DNA of 64,000 nt from Acetobacter okinawensis JCM 25146 (GTDB lineage Bacteria > Pseudomonadota > Alphaproteobacteria > Acetobacterales > Acetobacteraceae). Position numbers and translations under genes: made by a program. Position 1 is the stretch's first letter, and every line of letters begins with the position of its first letter. The DNA is taken from assembly GCF_000613865.1 (NCBI RefSeq), contig NZ_BAJU01000009.1:21566-85565 (forward strand). Direction: 5' to 3'. This document shows positions 46,894-57,613 of this stretch, one piece after another. The notes below the pieces were generated by a model that was not told the origin of the DNA, made no database searches, and was given only the letters and a program-made list of their open reading frames with translations.

Positions 46894-47757
46894 ATGGCCG
46901 TCTGGAAAGACCTGCTCAGTGTTGCCGAACTTCAGGATATGATGAGCAGCGATGCGGTGCAGGTTATTGATGCAACATGGGCTCCGCCATCTGCCATGCG
47001 CCAGCTTGAGGCTGAATTTCAGGATGGGCATATACTTGGCGCTATACGCTGCGACGTGGATATGCTGTGCCTGCCTGTAACAGCGCCGCCGTCCAGAATG
47101 TTGCCGCCTGCAGCGGAGTTTGCACGCCTGCTGGCGGAAGCGGGGATTGATCCGGCAAAACCTGTGGTGGTTTATGATCGCGCGGGCCTTTATAGCGCTG
47201 CGCGGGTCTGGTGGATGCTCAAGGTGCATGGGCATGCCCGGGTTTCTGTTCTGGATGGCGGGTTTCCGGCGTGGATCGCTGGGGGAGGGGAGGTCGAACA
47301 GGGGCCTCGTGCCGTGCAGGTGCGGAAAGCGGGCACGGCAGCCCTGTGCGGGCAGATTGCCGATGTGACAAAAACCTGGCAGCATGTTTTGCACAATATT
47401 CAAAGCCATGAAGCCCTGCTGGTTGACGTCAGACCCCCTGCATTTTTTTCCGGGCAGGCTAGTGGTGTGTATCAAGGCGTTCGGGCTGGGCATATTCCGG
47501 GTGCGGTCAGCTTGCCATATGCCAGCCTGCTGGAGACAGATGGACGCCTGAAGAGTGTTCCTGACCTTGAACAAAGCTTTTCAGGTGTTGGCATAACCCC
47601 CGAGCGTCCGGTTATTGTTAGTTGCGGGTCGGGGGTTACGGCCTGCATACTCGCGCTGGCGCTGAGCGTCTGTGGTTATCCTCTGCCTGCTATTTATGAT
47701 GGTTCATGGGAGGAGTGGGGAAGCCGCCCAGACCTCCCTGTTGAGCAGAACGAATAA
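46894..47757 (+). CDS. sseA: 3-mercaptopyruvate sulfurtransferase (two rhodanese domains)
   Basis: 287 residues. N-terminal inactive rhodanese domain ([21 protein letters not shown]). The C-terminal catalytic domain has Cys244 in CGSGVTAC, the loop type of mercaptopyruvate sulfurtransferases rather than thiosulfate rhodaneses. Moves sulfane sulfur from mercaptopyruvate to thiols, cyanide or protein acceptors. It lies four bases after the desulfhydrase gene. Its last 68 bases overlap the convergent cyclodeaminase-like gene. Confidence 0.9.
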   Translation: MAVWKDLLSVAELQDMMSSDAVQVIDATWAPPSAMRQLEAEFQDGHILGAIRCDVDMLCLPVTAPPSRMLPPAAEFARLLAEAGIDPAKPVVVYDRAGLYSAARVWWMLKVHGHARVSVLDGGFPAWIAGGGEVEQGPRAVQVRKAGTAALCGQIADVTKTWQHVLHNIQSHEALLVDVRPPAFFSGQASGVYQGVRAGHIPGAVSLPYASLLETDGRLKSVPDLEQSFSGVGITPERPVIVSCGSGVTACILALALSVCGYPLPAIYDGSWEEWGSRPDLPVEQNE

Positions 47758-48706
47758 CGCGGGACGCCAGGGCAATATCAAAAATATTAAGTCCAAAGCT
47801 GGAAAAATAAACACTTTCTCCCAAAGGTGGATGCCATTCACCTGCGACCAGCGCGCCAAGGTCGGCGGTAACATCCGAGCGGCTCAGTGTGCCCTCCCTG
47901 TATTGGCGGAAGAGGCTCTTGGCGCTTGTCTGGGCAAAATCTCCCCATAGGTCGACGCAAATATGGTCAAAGGCAGTTATGGCCTGTATTGCGACCTCAT
48001 CATAACCAGCCTGAATCAGGAGCATGCCGGGGTGGATATGCTCGCGTAAAATAAACGGATGCTGCGCCGCCGTGCAGGCGAGTACAATATCGGCATCACG
48101 CATGATGTTCCCCAGATCAGTCACAACCCGGACCAGATTTTCGGGATAATGTGCTGCCAGTGCATGGGCTTTTTGCGCGGTACGGTTCCAGAGCAGAATG
48201 GGAGCGGAGTGGCCAAAGAGTTCTGTAGCCATACGGAGGTGCCGGGCTCCAATGGTGCCTGCCCCCAGCACGGCAATACGTGGAGTGTGTGCAAAAGACA
48301 TGCTTTGCATGACCAGGGCAGAGACCGCTGCCGTGCGTACGGCTGTCAGGAGTTCGCTGGTTACAACACCCAGCTTTTGCCCGGTCAGGCGGCAGTTAAT
48401 GAGCGTTGTGGAAACCGCAGCCTGTTCCGCCGGTGGTCTGGTCTGCCGATGTGCGGTCCATTTGACGCCGATGGTCTGGTAATCTCCCTCCAGCCATGCT
48501 GGCAGGGCGTAAGCTTTGGCGGAAGGACCAGCCGAGGCATCGAGCGGGACAGAAAGCTCGGCAGGCATACCAGCCTGCCCCTTTTTGAGCAGGGTAATGG
48601 CCTGAGCGACATCCTGCATGGCCAGACGGATATTGTCTCCCCCTACTGCCATAACATCGTTCTGATCCATCAGGAGTAGTGGAGGAGCCGTTCTGTTTTC
48701 AGGCAT
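47690..48706 (-). CDS. Ornithine cyclodeaminase / mu-crystallin family protein
   Basis: 338 residues. NAD(P) motif [13 protein letters not shown] with preceding [13 protein letters not shown] (substrate-side Arg), then [15 protein letters not shown] and an Asp in HICVDLWGD. Family members include ornithine cyclodeaminase, ketimine reductases and SbnB-type enzymes; the sequence does not settle which. The 8-base overlap with the M20 peptidase stop implies cotranscription and coupling. In a sulfur-amino-acid context a ketimine reductase role is attractive but inferred. Confidence 0.78.
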   Translation of the reverse strand: MPENRTAPPLLLMDQNDVMAVGGDNIRLAMQDVAQAITLLKKGQAGMPAELSVPLDASAGPSAKAYALPAWLEGDYQTIGVKWTAHRQTRPPAEQAAVSTTLINCRLTGQKLGVVTSELLTAVRTAAVSALVMQSMSFAHTPRIAVLGAGTIGARHLRMATELFGHSAPILLWNRTAQKAHALAAHYPENLVRVVTDLGNIMRDADIVLACTAAQHPFILREHIHPGMLLIQAGYDEVAIQAITAFDHICVDLWGDFAQTSAKSLFRQYREGTLSRSDVTADLGALVAGEWHPPLGESVYFSSFGLNIFDIALASRVIRSAQQGGLGGFPTPPMNHHK

Positions 48707-50077
48707 ATTTTTGTGTCCTGCACTGTTCTGCTGTTGCTGGCAGCCACTTGAGCAGGAAGCCCAGAAAATTCTGTAATCCTGTCAGGGTGATAAATTCATT
48801 GGCCGCATGGGCGTTGCCGCCATAGCCGAGCCCGCCAATCAGAAGTCCGGGACCATTGGTGCTGAACAATGCACCCGGCATGGTGCCCGGAGCCCACGGC
48901 CAGATTTGTGGCGTATAGTCTGCCTGTGTGTAACACGCTTCCAGCGCGCGTGCTGGTGCTGTCTGCCCGCTTACACGAAAACCCGGACAGATGGAGGTTA
49001 TGCTCAGTTCCAGCCCTTGCGTTGTGCAGTCCTCCAGTTTTTTTTGGAAAACAGAGACAATGTCGTCTGTTTTTATGTCTGGAGGAAAGCGCAGATCAAA
49101 TGTTGCACAGGCATGTGGAGGAATGACAGCAGGTTGGGAGGGATGGCCAGCCGTTATGGCGGAAAGATTGCAAGCAGTCCCCCCCAGCATGACGGCCAGA
49201 TGGTCGGCTGTGGTGCCACAAACGCCATAGCGCCGGGTCGCACGGAATTTGAGCTCCGCCGCCAGATCAAATGTTTGTGCCAGAGTATGGACCTGAGCCG
49301 TGGCCTCCGCATCAAGCGGAAGAGGAGGGAGCACTGTGCCCATATCGTCCTGACTTAGAGCTTCCAGTGCATGCAGCAGGCGCCATGCGGGGTTTGCTAT
49401 CCATGGGCTGTTGGAGGAGTGAATGGGTCTTTCGGGGCCGCCCCAGTCCCCACCCCTGACGGCTGCCTGCCCACGGACCATGCCCTTGCAGCCAAGGTAC
49501 ATGCGCGGAGGTCCTCCTCCATACTCACAAAAAGATGGGAACAGACCGGCATCTGCGTGGAAGAGGAGCGGGTTGCCCGCCATGTAACGGCGCAGGCTCT
49601 GGCTGCCAGTTTCTTCCTCACCATCCAGAATGATTTCGATATTGGCATTCAGCCTGTTCTCGCGCAGCAGATGGCTGAGTGCCTCAAGCATGCCTGCCAG
49701 CGGTCCTTTGTTGTTTTCTGCTCCTCGCCCCACAAAGCATTCTCCCTTGTCGGCAGGGACACAAGACCGCCCTCAAACGGGGGGACCAGCCAGGTCTCAG
49801 AGGTGGCGGGCATGACGTCATACATATTGTAGAGCAGCAGTGTAACATCCGCACCGCGATCAATGACGGCATGAATAACGCCAGAAGTAGCGCCAGTGCC
49901 ATTGGCAATAATTCTGGCACCTAACGTATTGCTCAAAAACTGGGTGAGGGAAGAGGCCATTGCCTGCATGGCCGGTTCATTGCCCGCATGGGAGGGGATG
50001 CGGGTCCACGCGCCGAGCGTTGCGAGTGTCCTGTGGAGTAAGGGGGCTGGGCATAAGGCGGAAGAGGCGGCAGACAC
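48699..50077 (-). CDS. M20-family metallopeptidase/deacylase (one single-base break)
   Basis: About 460 residues. The N-terminal part has SHAGNEPAMQAMASSL and LLYNMYDVMPA (metal Asp). One base is missing near 49,735, where GRGAENNKGPLAGMLEAL resumes. Then comes ILDGEEETGSQSL with the catalytic Glu pair, ATFDLRFPPDIKTDDI (dimerisation lid) and a final His metal ligand in YGGNAHAANEF. I take GTG 50077, preceded by TAAGGAC; open frame extends further up. The family cleaves dipeptides or N-acyl/carbamoyl amino acids. First gene of the leftward unit with the cyclodeaminase-like gene, behind operator B. Confidence 0.83.
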
Positions 50078-50138
50078 GGTGGTGGTCCTTACTCTTTTGG
50101 CAAAATCATGCCAGACTACATCATTCGCATGCACGGGA

Positions 50139-50153
50139 ATATATGATATATCG
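50139..50153. promoter_or_regulatory. Regulon operator B (before the M20 peptidase gene)
   Basis: ATATATGATATATC, the left part of the same element found at the three other sites; the right arm is degenerate (CGCC instead of ATA). It lies about 65 bases upstream of the proposed GTG start. Confidence 0.55.
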
Positions 50154-50342
50154 CCAGAACAATGAGTCGCAAAGAAGCATCCGGCTTTCCTGCACAAGGA
50201 TGTGTCGGTTCTGAGGGGCGGCAGATGTGCCAAGTGTTGTATGGTGGTGGAGATGGGGTTTTGGGAAGAGGCGCCCAGAACACAAAATTTAGAATAGTTG
50301 CATAAAAAGGAAGCAAAACGTGTCTATAATGTTGGGGGCTTG

Positions 50343-51023
50343 GTGCTAAGCGTGATAAAAATAGAACGTCCGCAACGGGTTGCTCTTGCAGATTATGTAG
50401 AAAAGAACATTCGTAGAGAAATTCTTGAAGGACGACTTCACCCGGGAGATCGTCTGGTTACGCGTGAACTGGCGGAACTCCTGGGCACCAGTGTTACTCC
50501 TGTGCGCGAGGCGCTCCTGCGTCTGGTCGCCATAGGAGTGCTGGAAGCATCGCCGGCCCAGTCTTTTACGGTGCCGTTGCTCGAGTCCAGACAGTATCTG
50601 GAACTGGCCGAAATACGCCGCGCCATAGAACCGTTGGCCACCGTGCATGCCATGAAAAATCTGACAAAGCGGGATATTGCCGAGCTTGATGGAATTTTGC
50701 AGGATTTTCGTCAGGCAAAACGTAAAGGTGATGTGTCTGCTGCATTGTCTTTTAATCACGCGTTCCGTTTTAGGCTTTATACTGCGGCGGATAAACCTGT
50801 ACTGCTGGAAATTATCGAGCAGCTATGGCTGAAGATCGGCCCAATGTTTAATTATCTGTTCCCCCAGTCTGATGTCGAGGCTGAGATGCCGCATAATTAT
50901 GATTTGCTTCTGTCCGCGATCAAGAGCGGTGATGAGGATGCCGTTTGCGCCCTTATCAAAAAGTCGATTGATAGAGGAACAGAAATCATACTGCATAACC
51001 TGCAAACGTATCTTAAGCGTTAA
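50343..51023 (+). CDS. GntR-family regulator, FadR/FCD subgroup
   Basis: 226 residues. Winged HTH: ALADYVEKNIRREILEGRLHPGDRLVTRELAELLGTSVTPVREALLRLVAIGVLE. The FCD effector domain includes LAEIRRAIEPLATVHAMKN, SFNHAFRFRLYTAADKPVLLEII and a His-containing end. TATAAT at 50325-50330 looks like its -10 box, which rules out starts further upstream. GTG 50343 (or 50352) follows GGGGG. It sits in the middle of the four operator-bearing units and is the obvious candidate to bind TATGATA/TATCATA sites, with an amino-acid-like or organosulfur ligand. Binding is inferred. Confidence 0.88.
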   Translation: MLSVIKIERPQRVALADYVEKNIRREILEGRLHPGDRLVTRELAELLGTSVTPVREALLRLVAIGVLEASPAQSFTVPLLESRQYLELAEIRRAIEPLATVHAMKNLTKRDIAELDGILQDFRQAKRKGDVSAALSFNHAFRFRLYTAADKPVLLEIIEQLWLKIGPMFNYLFPQSDVEAEMPHNYDLLLSAIKSGDEDAVCALIKKSIDRGTEIILHNLQTYLKR

Positions 51024-51047
51024 ACAGGCGACTGTGTTTTGCCCTGA

Positions 51048-52319
51048 TTATATGGTTTTTTTCACACAGGGGATGGTCAGAAAAGCCGCGGCACATACCA
51101 TAAGCACAGCTGTACCCAGTTCTGCTGGCGCAAAACTTCCGGTCAAAGTCGCCAGTTTTCCTACGATTATGGGGCAAAGCACTCCTGCGATCATGCCGCA
51201 TGTGTTGATGACGGCAAAGTCGGTGGCGGACGGAGGGCGGGATGCTACTGAACTGGGCAGGGTCCAGAAGACGACGTAAGCCCCATACAAACTGGCCAGC
51301 CCAACAGTAGAACAGGCCAGAACACTGCTCAGACTGGTGCCATGATACGCCAGAAAAGCCAGAGCCCCTGCGCCACAAAGGCAGAATACGGCGCATAGAG
51401 TGCGCCGTGTTGTTGCGGCGGAATCTGCCAGCCGACCGGCTGTGAGCATGGTGAGCGTTGCAAACAGGTAGGGAATGCTGGACAGCACGCCAATGGTCAT
51501 ATGGGATTGGATATGCGTTGATTGTAAAAAATGTGGCAGCCAGAAGCTGAAAATATCATTACCACAGACAATAAAGACATAGGGGATGATCAGGGTAAAC
51601 AGGCTGCGCATATGCAGTGTGGGTGTGAATGTTTCCGTTTTTTTGGGTGCGGGAAGATGCTTGAGTAGTATGGTTTTTTCGTCCTGCGTCAGCCATGAGG
51701 CAGCCTGAGGGTGCTCGGGCAAAAAAAGCAGAATCCAGATTCCAAGGCATATGGCGGGGAAGGATTCCAGCACGAACATCCAGCGCCATCCGCTTATTCC
51801 CCAGACATTCTGCATGGATGCCAGGATGACGCCAGAAAGAATGCTGACAATAACGCCGGACAATGGGCCTGCCAGTTGTTGTATGGATATGGCGCGCCCC
51901 ATTTTGTTCGCTGGATACCATAAAGAAAGAAAATAGAGGGCAAGGGGAGAAAAACCAGCCTCCAAAACACCCAGCAGAAAGCGCAGCCCATAAAACTGTG
52001 TTTTGTCTGTGCAAAAGAACATGGCCATGCCAGCCAACCCCCATAAAATCATGATACGGGAGAACGTGCGTGGCGCACCAATTCTGCTGAACAACCATGC
52101 CGCCGGAAGTTCAAACAGGACATAACCCAGATAAAATATACCAACAGCCATGCCGTAATCCGCTTCACTTAAGTGCAGGTCCGCAGTCATGCTGAGGTGG
52201 GCAAACGAGATATTGGCCCGGTCAATGCAGTTGATGATGTATGCCACAGAGAGCACGACCAGAATACGCAGGTCGATACGCCTGAATATGCTTGCAGGCA
52301 GTGTCTCTTTCTGCGGCAT
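51048..52319 (-). CDS. MFS transporter, anion:cation symporter (ACS) family
   Basis: 423 residues with twelve predicted helices. Opens RRIDLRILVVLSVAYIINCIDRANISFAHLSMTADLHLSEADYGMAVGIFYLGYVLFELP, the typical ACS start, and RFLLGVLEAGFSPLALYFLSLWYP. ACS members import organic anions such as tartrate, phthalate or allantoate. It lies 80 bases after the TonB receptor gene on the same strand, so a matching outer/inner membrane uptake pair. Start at MPQKETLPAS. Convergent with the GntR gene. Confidence 0.88.
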   Translation of the reverse strand: MPQKETLPASIFRRIDLRILVVLSVAYIINCIDRANISFAHLSMTADLHLSEADYGMAVGIFYLGYVLFELPAAWLFSRIGAPRTFSRIMILWGLAGMAMFFCTDKTQFYGLRFLLGVLEAGFSPLALYFLSLWYPANKMGRAISIQQLAGPLSGVIVSILSGVILASMQNVWGISGWRWMFVLESFPAICLGIWILLFLPEHPQAASWLTQDEKTILLKHLPAPKKTETFTPTLHMRSLFTLIIPYVFIVCGNDIFSFWLPHFLQSTHIQSHMTIGVLSSIPYLFATLTMLTAGRLADSAATTRRTLCAVFCLCGAGALAFLAYHGTSLSSVLACSTVGLASLYGAYVVFWTLPSSVASRPPSATDFAVINTCGMIAGVLCPIIVGKLATLTGSFAPAELGTAVLMVCAAAFLTIPCVKKTI

Positions 52320-52399
52320 GTGGTGGGATACTCCAGTGCAAGGGTAATAAAGGACGAGAGCGCCAGACAACATGACGCTCCGTGCAGAGCCGATGTTTT

Positions 52400-54680
52400 T
52401 TATAACCCGAAGGAAAAACCACCTTCCAGCATCAGGCGGGGCTGAGGAGCCGTGTAAATGGTGCTGCCCGAAATCCATGCATCTTCAGCAAAACGGTTGG
52501 TGGGAAAGACAATGGCCGACATCCATATTCTCATGTTGGAGAGTTTCTTGTCGTTATACATAAGACGGGCTGAAAGACGCTGATACTGTGGTGCAGTGTA
52601 GTTGCGGGCCTTGTCGAGCGGCTGCGGTCCAACAAAATGATGATCGAAGGACATGATGAGTGCGCGTCGGTCAATTTTGTCTACCGGAACAGTCGCATTC
52701 AGACCGTAAGAAATCAGCCAGTCCGCCACGTTGGGAATGAAGTTGTTGGTGCTGGTGTTCAGCCGTGCATGCACCAGTTGTAACTGCCATGCAGGTCCAG
52801 CCGTGCACCACGATATTTTAACAAGGTGATTGCGGCATCGGTATCAAACCCCCAGCGGTAAGATTTGCCCATATTCTGGGTCTGGAGGGTGGCCTGATTA
52901 ACGCCGATTTCGTTGGAATCAATGGTCTTGTAGGAACTGCCCTGAATATGTGCTCCCAAAGGCAGGTAATCATAGCGGATACCCGCTTCACCACTGGTGA
53001 GCAGTGTGGGTGCCAGCGATGGGTTGACTGTAATATCACTGTTGGCATCAGGCGATGTAACACTCTGCCCATAATTAACAAAAATGGTCACGGGTTTGTA
53101 GGGGTTGATGGCAATAGCGGCCTTTACAGTGGGCGTGCCAACACTTGTACTTAACCTCTGACGCAAAAGACCACCTGTTGCGCTATTATATTTGGTGTTG
53201 TTGATGGAGTAGAAGAAGTGGTCATAACGTGCGCCACCTGTCATCTTGATCCACGGCAGGGGGCTGATGGATGTAGACAGATAGGTGGACAGGTTGTCTT
53301 CCATAAAGCGGTTCATGTTCAGAAAGCTTGAAAAATACTGACTGTTCGCCGCAGTATAAGCCACGCCATCATGCCAGGAATACGAAAATCCCTTGCCCAG
53401 TCAATATGGTTGGTAATGCCTGTTTTAATGTCAAACAGGCCCCCATTGGGTAGATGGAACTTCCAGTAAGGTTCTATCGCGGCTCCAAGTGTATAACGGT
53501 CATCCAGATACTCGCGCTGGGGTGTGACCGTTCCTGGCAGACCAAGGGTAATCTGGCGGATAAGCCACGTCTTGTTGAAAAAGAGCGTTGCATCAAGTGT
53601 GAAGTTGTTGTGGACATGCTCGAACTGCGCGTTGAGCGTGTACTGGTTGTTGGCGCCACGATCCTGGTCGGAACGCGGCGCACGTTCGGAAATCAGGCCT
53701 TGCTGAATGTAGTTAAGTGGGATCGAACCTGGTTGTCCGTAATCGGTCCAGTAACCCTGAGCGCTGATTTTGAAGGTATCTTCGGGGCTGATATCGACGA
53801 CAGCCTTGCTGAAACTGTTTATGCGACGGGTTATGCCATTCTGGCGGTACCCGGTTTCGTACATACCTTCAAGTGCAGAATAAACCGTTACATTGCCAAT
53901 ATGTTTTCCATATGTTCCCAGAACACGGGCCTTTCCATACGACCCGCCAGAAGCAGAAATGCCGGTTGCAACATCGTCCCGCGTAGTAAACAGCGCGCTG
54001 CCAGCACTTGCAAAGTTGCCTCCGTACCGTACGTCAAACGGACCAGAGATAACGGTCAATCCGTTAATCAGCTCGGGAATAAGGGGGTTCAGGTCGTTGT
54101 AGCCGTTCAATACGCCAGAATAGACGTTGCGTATTGAACCATCGATATAGGTTGCAACATAATTGCCGTCTGATTCAGTGGACCATCCGCGTGCACCAAT
54201 ACCTTGGGCAATACCGCCATCTTGGAAGTCATCCACCTGAAAGCCGGGGATAGACCGCAGCAGGTCCGCGCTGACATGGACCGGGGTGTTACGGATCTGC
54301 TCGTTATCCAGATGGCTCACCACGGCAATATCGCTTAGTGGAGAATTGGAAATCAGCATTGGTTTTGCCGCGGATCTGGGGCCGTTAATCGTTCTGCCGC
54401 CTGAAACAAGAACGTCTTCCACCTTCTGGGACGTCAGATTGTCGGCAGTGCGCGCCTTTGGGGCCTGTTTTGCCGCGGCTACGGGTCGGGCTTGAGCAAT
54501 TTCTTGGAGAGAATGCCCAAATTGCGGGGTGCTGCTGGCCTTACTCTGGTGCGTTGTGCTGGAAAAAGCAGAAGGTGCCCAGCCAAAAGCCGAGACCACA
54601 ACACTCAATTGCAACAAAGACTTACGTGTCAGCCGTGGCGGAAGTTGCCGTGAGGTAAAGTGATGTTTGTCATACAGCAT
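52400..54680 (-). CDS. TonB-dependent outer-membrane receptor (two single-base breaks)
   Basis: About 760 residues. Signal peptide (about 20-40). The plug domain has VSHLDNEQIRNTPVHVSADLLRSIPGFQVDDF and ARGWSTESDGNYVATYIDG, then LTVISGPFDVRYGGNFA. Beta-barrel strands run to the terminal GGFSFGL. The frame is lost near 53,350 and again near 52,765, each consistent with one missing base. A conserved VEDVLVSGGRTI near residue 90 resembles a TonB box. First gene of the unit with the ACS transporter, behind operator C. Ligand unknown. Confidence 0.88.
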
Positions 54681-54772
54681 ATCGGACGTCTCCAGCGGTG
54701 TGGTGCTGCCAATTGGGTGGAGGATAAATCACCAATGGATAGCGTATATATGGATAGAAACGATTCTTGATG

Positions 54773-54793
54773 TATGATATATGATGTATCATA
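54773..54793. promoter_or_regulatory. Regulon operator C (before the TonB receptor gene)
   Basis: TATGATA (54773-54779), spacer TATGATG, TATCATA (54787-54793): the same three-heptamer layout as operator A. Confidence 0.75.
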
Positions 54794-55012
54794 TCAAAAT
54801 GCAAAAAAATTATGTGTAATTTTGTTTAACCCATATATCTACGAAAAATGTTGATTAAACTGGGTTGCTCAGAACACAATGTTTGGTGCGGACTTCTGTG
54901 AGCAGAACGATAAAGAATCAAGAGCAGCGAAGCAGAGTCTCCATAGGCAATGTCCTGATTAACCATGTGCTCCTGCATGCAAGAAGACGTGGAATCTGCG
55001 TCAAGATGATGC

Positions 55013-55030
55013 TATATGATATATCATATA
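55013..55030. promoter_or_regulatory. Regulon operator D (before the molybdoenzyme gene)
   Basis: TATATGATATATCATATA, a perfect 18-base palindrome containing the TATGATA and TATCATA heptamers; the outer left heptamer (GATGCTA) is degenerate. Confidence 0.75.
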
Positions 55031-55176
55031 TCGAAAAGTGAGGTTGAATCAATATCGAAATAAATAGACTGAAAAAAGAACTATGCTGGCGTACACGCCA
55101 TGTGGCGCCAGGGCGGGTGTTTATGGGCATGGTGTAATTGTGACCGATGGTCGTATGGTGGAGGTGGAAAAGGATA

Positions 55177-57458
55177 ATGGCTTTACACGCAGCGCATTGG
55201 GGAGCTTTTTATCCTGAGGTTCGGAACGGCAGGTTGGTGTCTGTCCGACCGTTTGAAAAAGATACGGACCATCACCACTGCTGTCCGGTTTGGTGGAGCA
55301 TACGTACCACCCCACGCGTATTACGCAGCCTGCCGTTCGGGTGGGCTGGCGGCCGGGAGAAAGTGGGACTGCCCGTACCGGGCGTTGCGCTTATCGTCAG
55401 ATTTCGTGGGACGAAGCGTTGTCCCTCGTTGCGTCGGAGATTAGGCGGGTGGGGGCACAGTTTGGTAACCAGTCAATTTTTGCCGGGTCTTATGGCTGGT
55501 CCAGTGCTGGACGTTTCCATCATGCTAAAACCCAGCTTAAACGGTTCTTTAATTGCATTGGGGGCTATGTCGGTCAGGTCAACAATTACAGCTTTGGCGC
55601 AGGTATGGTACTTTTACCCCACGTTGTCGGAGACATCGGGTTGCTGTCTGGCCAATGGACACATTGGGAATCTCTGGTCCGCAATACAGAGCTCTTTCTG
55701 GCGTTTGGTGGTTTGCCAGCACGCAATACACAGATTGAATCCGGCGGATGCGGTGCACATAAGCATAAACAATGGATGCAGGCGTTACTGGAGCGGGAGG
55801 ATTGTGAACTGCTCAACGTCAGTCCGATCCAGGATGATTTTCCACAAGCCAAAACATGGTGTGCGATCAGGCCGGGAACAGATACGGCGTTACTGCTGGC
55901 TCTTTGCTACTGTCTGCTGCGAGATGGAACATATGACAAACAGTTTGTCGTCCGCTACACGGATGGTTTTGTGGAATTGTCTCATTATTTGCAAACAGGC
56001 GTGGCGGGAGCGCCCTGTTCGCCAGAGTGGGCTGCGGGGATCTGTCAGGTTTCTGCGCCCTTTATAGAAGATTTGGCAAAGCGTATTGTTGCAAAAAGAA
56101 CATTTATCGCCATGAACTGGTCCTTGCAGCGGGCGGATCATGGAGAACAGCCTTTTTGGGCTGCGGTTGCACTGGCAGCACTGATCGGGCAGATCGGTCT
56201 GCCTGGTGGTGGTGTGAGCTTTGGCTATGGGTCCATGAATGGAGTGGGCAATAATGTCCGTAAATTCAAAACTCCAGCACTCCCTACACAAACCGGGCAT
56301 GAAAGTCTGGTTATTCCAGTCGCGCGTGTTGCCGATCTGTTATTAAAAACAGGGAAAACTTACGCATACAATGGAAAAAACTTGCGTTATCCTGATATTC
56401 GTCTGGTTTACTGGGCTGGTGGCAATCCATTCCATCATCATCAGGATTTGTTTAGATTAGAGCAAGGGTGGCAAAAACCGGAGACGGTTATTGTGCACGA
56501 AACACACTGGACCTCCACTGCCAGAAGAGCAGACATTGTTCTGCCCGCTACAACAACGCTGGAACGGAATGATATAGGCACGTCATCTTCTGATAACTTC
56601 ATGATTGCAATGCAAAAAGCCATAGATCCGGTAGGGCAGGCACGCAGCGATTATGATATTTTTTCAGATTTGAGTGTTCGCATGGGGTTTGGAGAACAGT
56701 TTACCGAGGGCCGTGATGAGCAAGCATGGCTTCGCGCAATGTATAAGGACGCGCAGGAGTGCTCGGGCGAGCAGTTCCCCACTTTTGAAGCATTCTGGGA
56801 GCAAGGATATCTGGAAATCTCCCGACAGGAGGTTCCGTACGATGCTCTGTCGCAATTTCGTGCCGATCCGCTCAATCATGCATTAGATACGGAAAGTGGG
56901 CGCATACAATTGTTTAGCCAGCAAATAGCGGCATTTGGTTATAAGGATTGTCCTGGGCACCCAGTCTGGTTGGAAAAACAGGAGTGGCTGGGTGGCGCTC
57001 TTGCACAAAAATATCCGCTCCATCTGTTGTCCACGCAACCTGCAACTCGCCTGCACGGACAACTGGATGCTGTTGGACCGAGCCGTGCTTCCAAAGTTAA
57101 AGGTCGGGAGCAAGTTAGAATTCACCCAGACGATGCGCGCAGCCGTGGGATACAAGATACTGATATCGTTAAAATATTTAACGATCGGGGAGCCTGCCTT
57201 GCCGCAGCATACCTGAGTGATACGGTCATCTGCGGTGTCATCCAGCTTCCGACGGGGGCATGGTTTGAGGTCGGGGAAGATGAACAGGGGAATCGCATTG
57301 AAATACATGGCAATCCTAATGTTCTAACCCCTGATCGGGGAACATCAGAACTTTCGCAAGGTTGTTCAGCGCAGAGTAATCTTGTTGATATGTGCTTATA
57401 CCATGGACCATTGCCAGAACTTACGGTTCATACTCCTCCTTTGTTTGTACATAACTAG
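55177..57458 (+). CDS. bisC: Biotin sulfoxide reductase-type molybdopterin oxidoreductase (one single-base break)
   Basis: About 760 residues, DMSO-reductase family. The start (MALHAAHWGAFYPEV, AAAAGGA ribosome site) lacks a Tat signal and the 4Fe-4S Cys motif, so it should be cytoplasmic like E. coli BisC. One base is missing near 55,268. Then come QISWDEALSLVASEIRRVG and SIFAGSYGWSS, which holds the Mo-ligand Ser. Further on are WAGGNPFHHHQDLFRLEQGWQKPETVIVHETHWTSTARRADIVLPATTTLERND and EFTR-type cofactor loops to IHGNPNVLTPDRGTSELSQG. Relatives reduce biotin sulfoxide and methionine S-oxide; the substrate here is likely another sulfoxide, judged by context. Confidence 0.87.
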
Positions 57459-57504
57459 CACTACAGTTGCATTTTGTATTGAGATTCTGAATCTATAGGC
57501 AACC

Positions 57505-57591
57505 ATGCTTCAGGAAATGATGAGTGGCGGTGTGTCTGTTGAAGAGACGCTGGAATTATGGGCGTCCGGGCTTAGGGCACGCTCAAGATAG
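57505..57591 (+). mobile_element. IS701-type transposase, N-terminal remnant
   Basis: The frame MLQEMMSGGVSVEETLELWASGLRARSR ends at TAG 57591. ETLELWASGLR is the usual opening of IS701-family transposases (ETLELWASSLR). After one base shift the sequence goes on ILSRDGLAAS, like the next family motif (LFTQERVAAS). It abuts the end of the MFS gene. The matching downstream part of such a transposase reappears at 63,780. Confidence 0.62.
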
Positions 57592-57613
57592 AACGCGAGA
57601 TAAGAATATTCTT

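Larger units (their letters stand above)
54681..55176. other. Divergent control region between the receptor and the molybdoenzyme genes
   Basis: About 500 bases without a supported gene. It holds operators C and D. A 44-codon frame from ATG 55084 overlaps the oxidoreductase start in another frame and is not convincing. Confidence 0.6.

Noticed and set aside
55084..55218. 44-codon frame overlapping the start of the BisC-type gene
   Set aside because: It overlaps the real start in another frame, has no clear ribosome site, and only vaguely recalls an amidohydrolase start.
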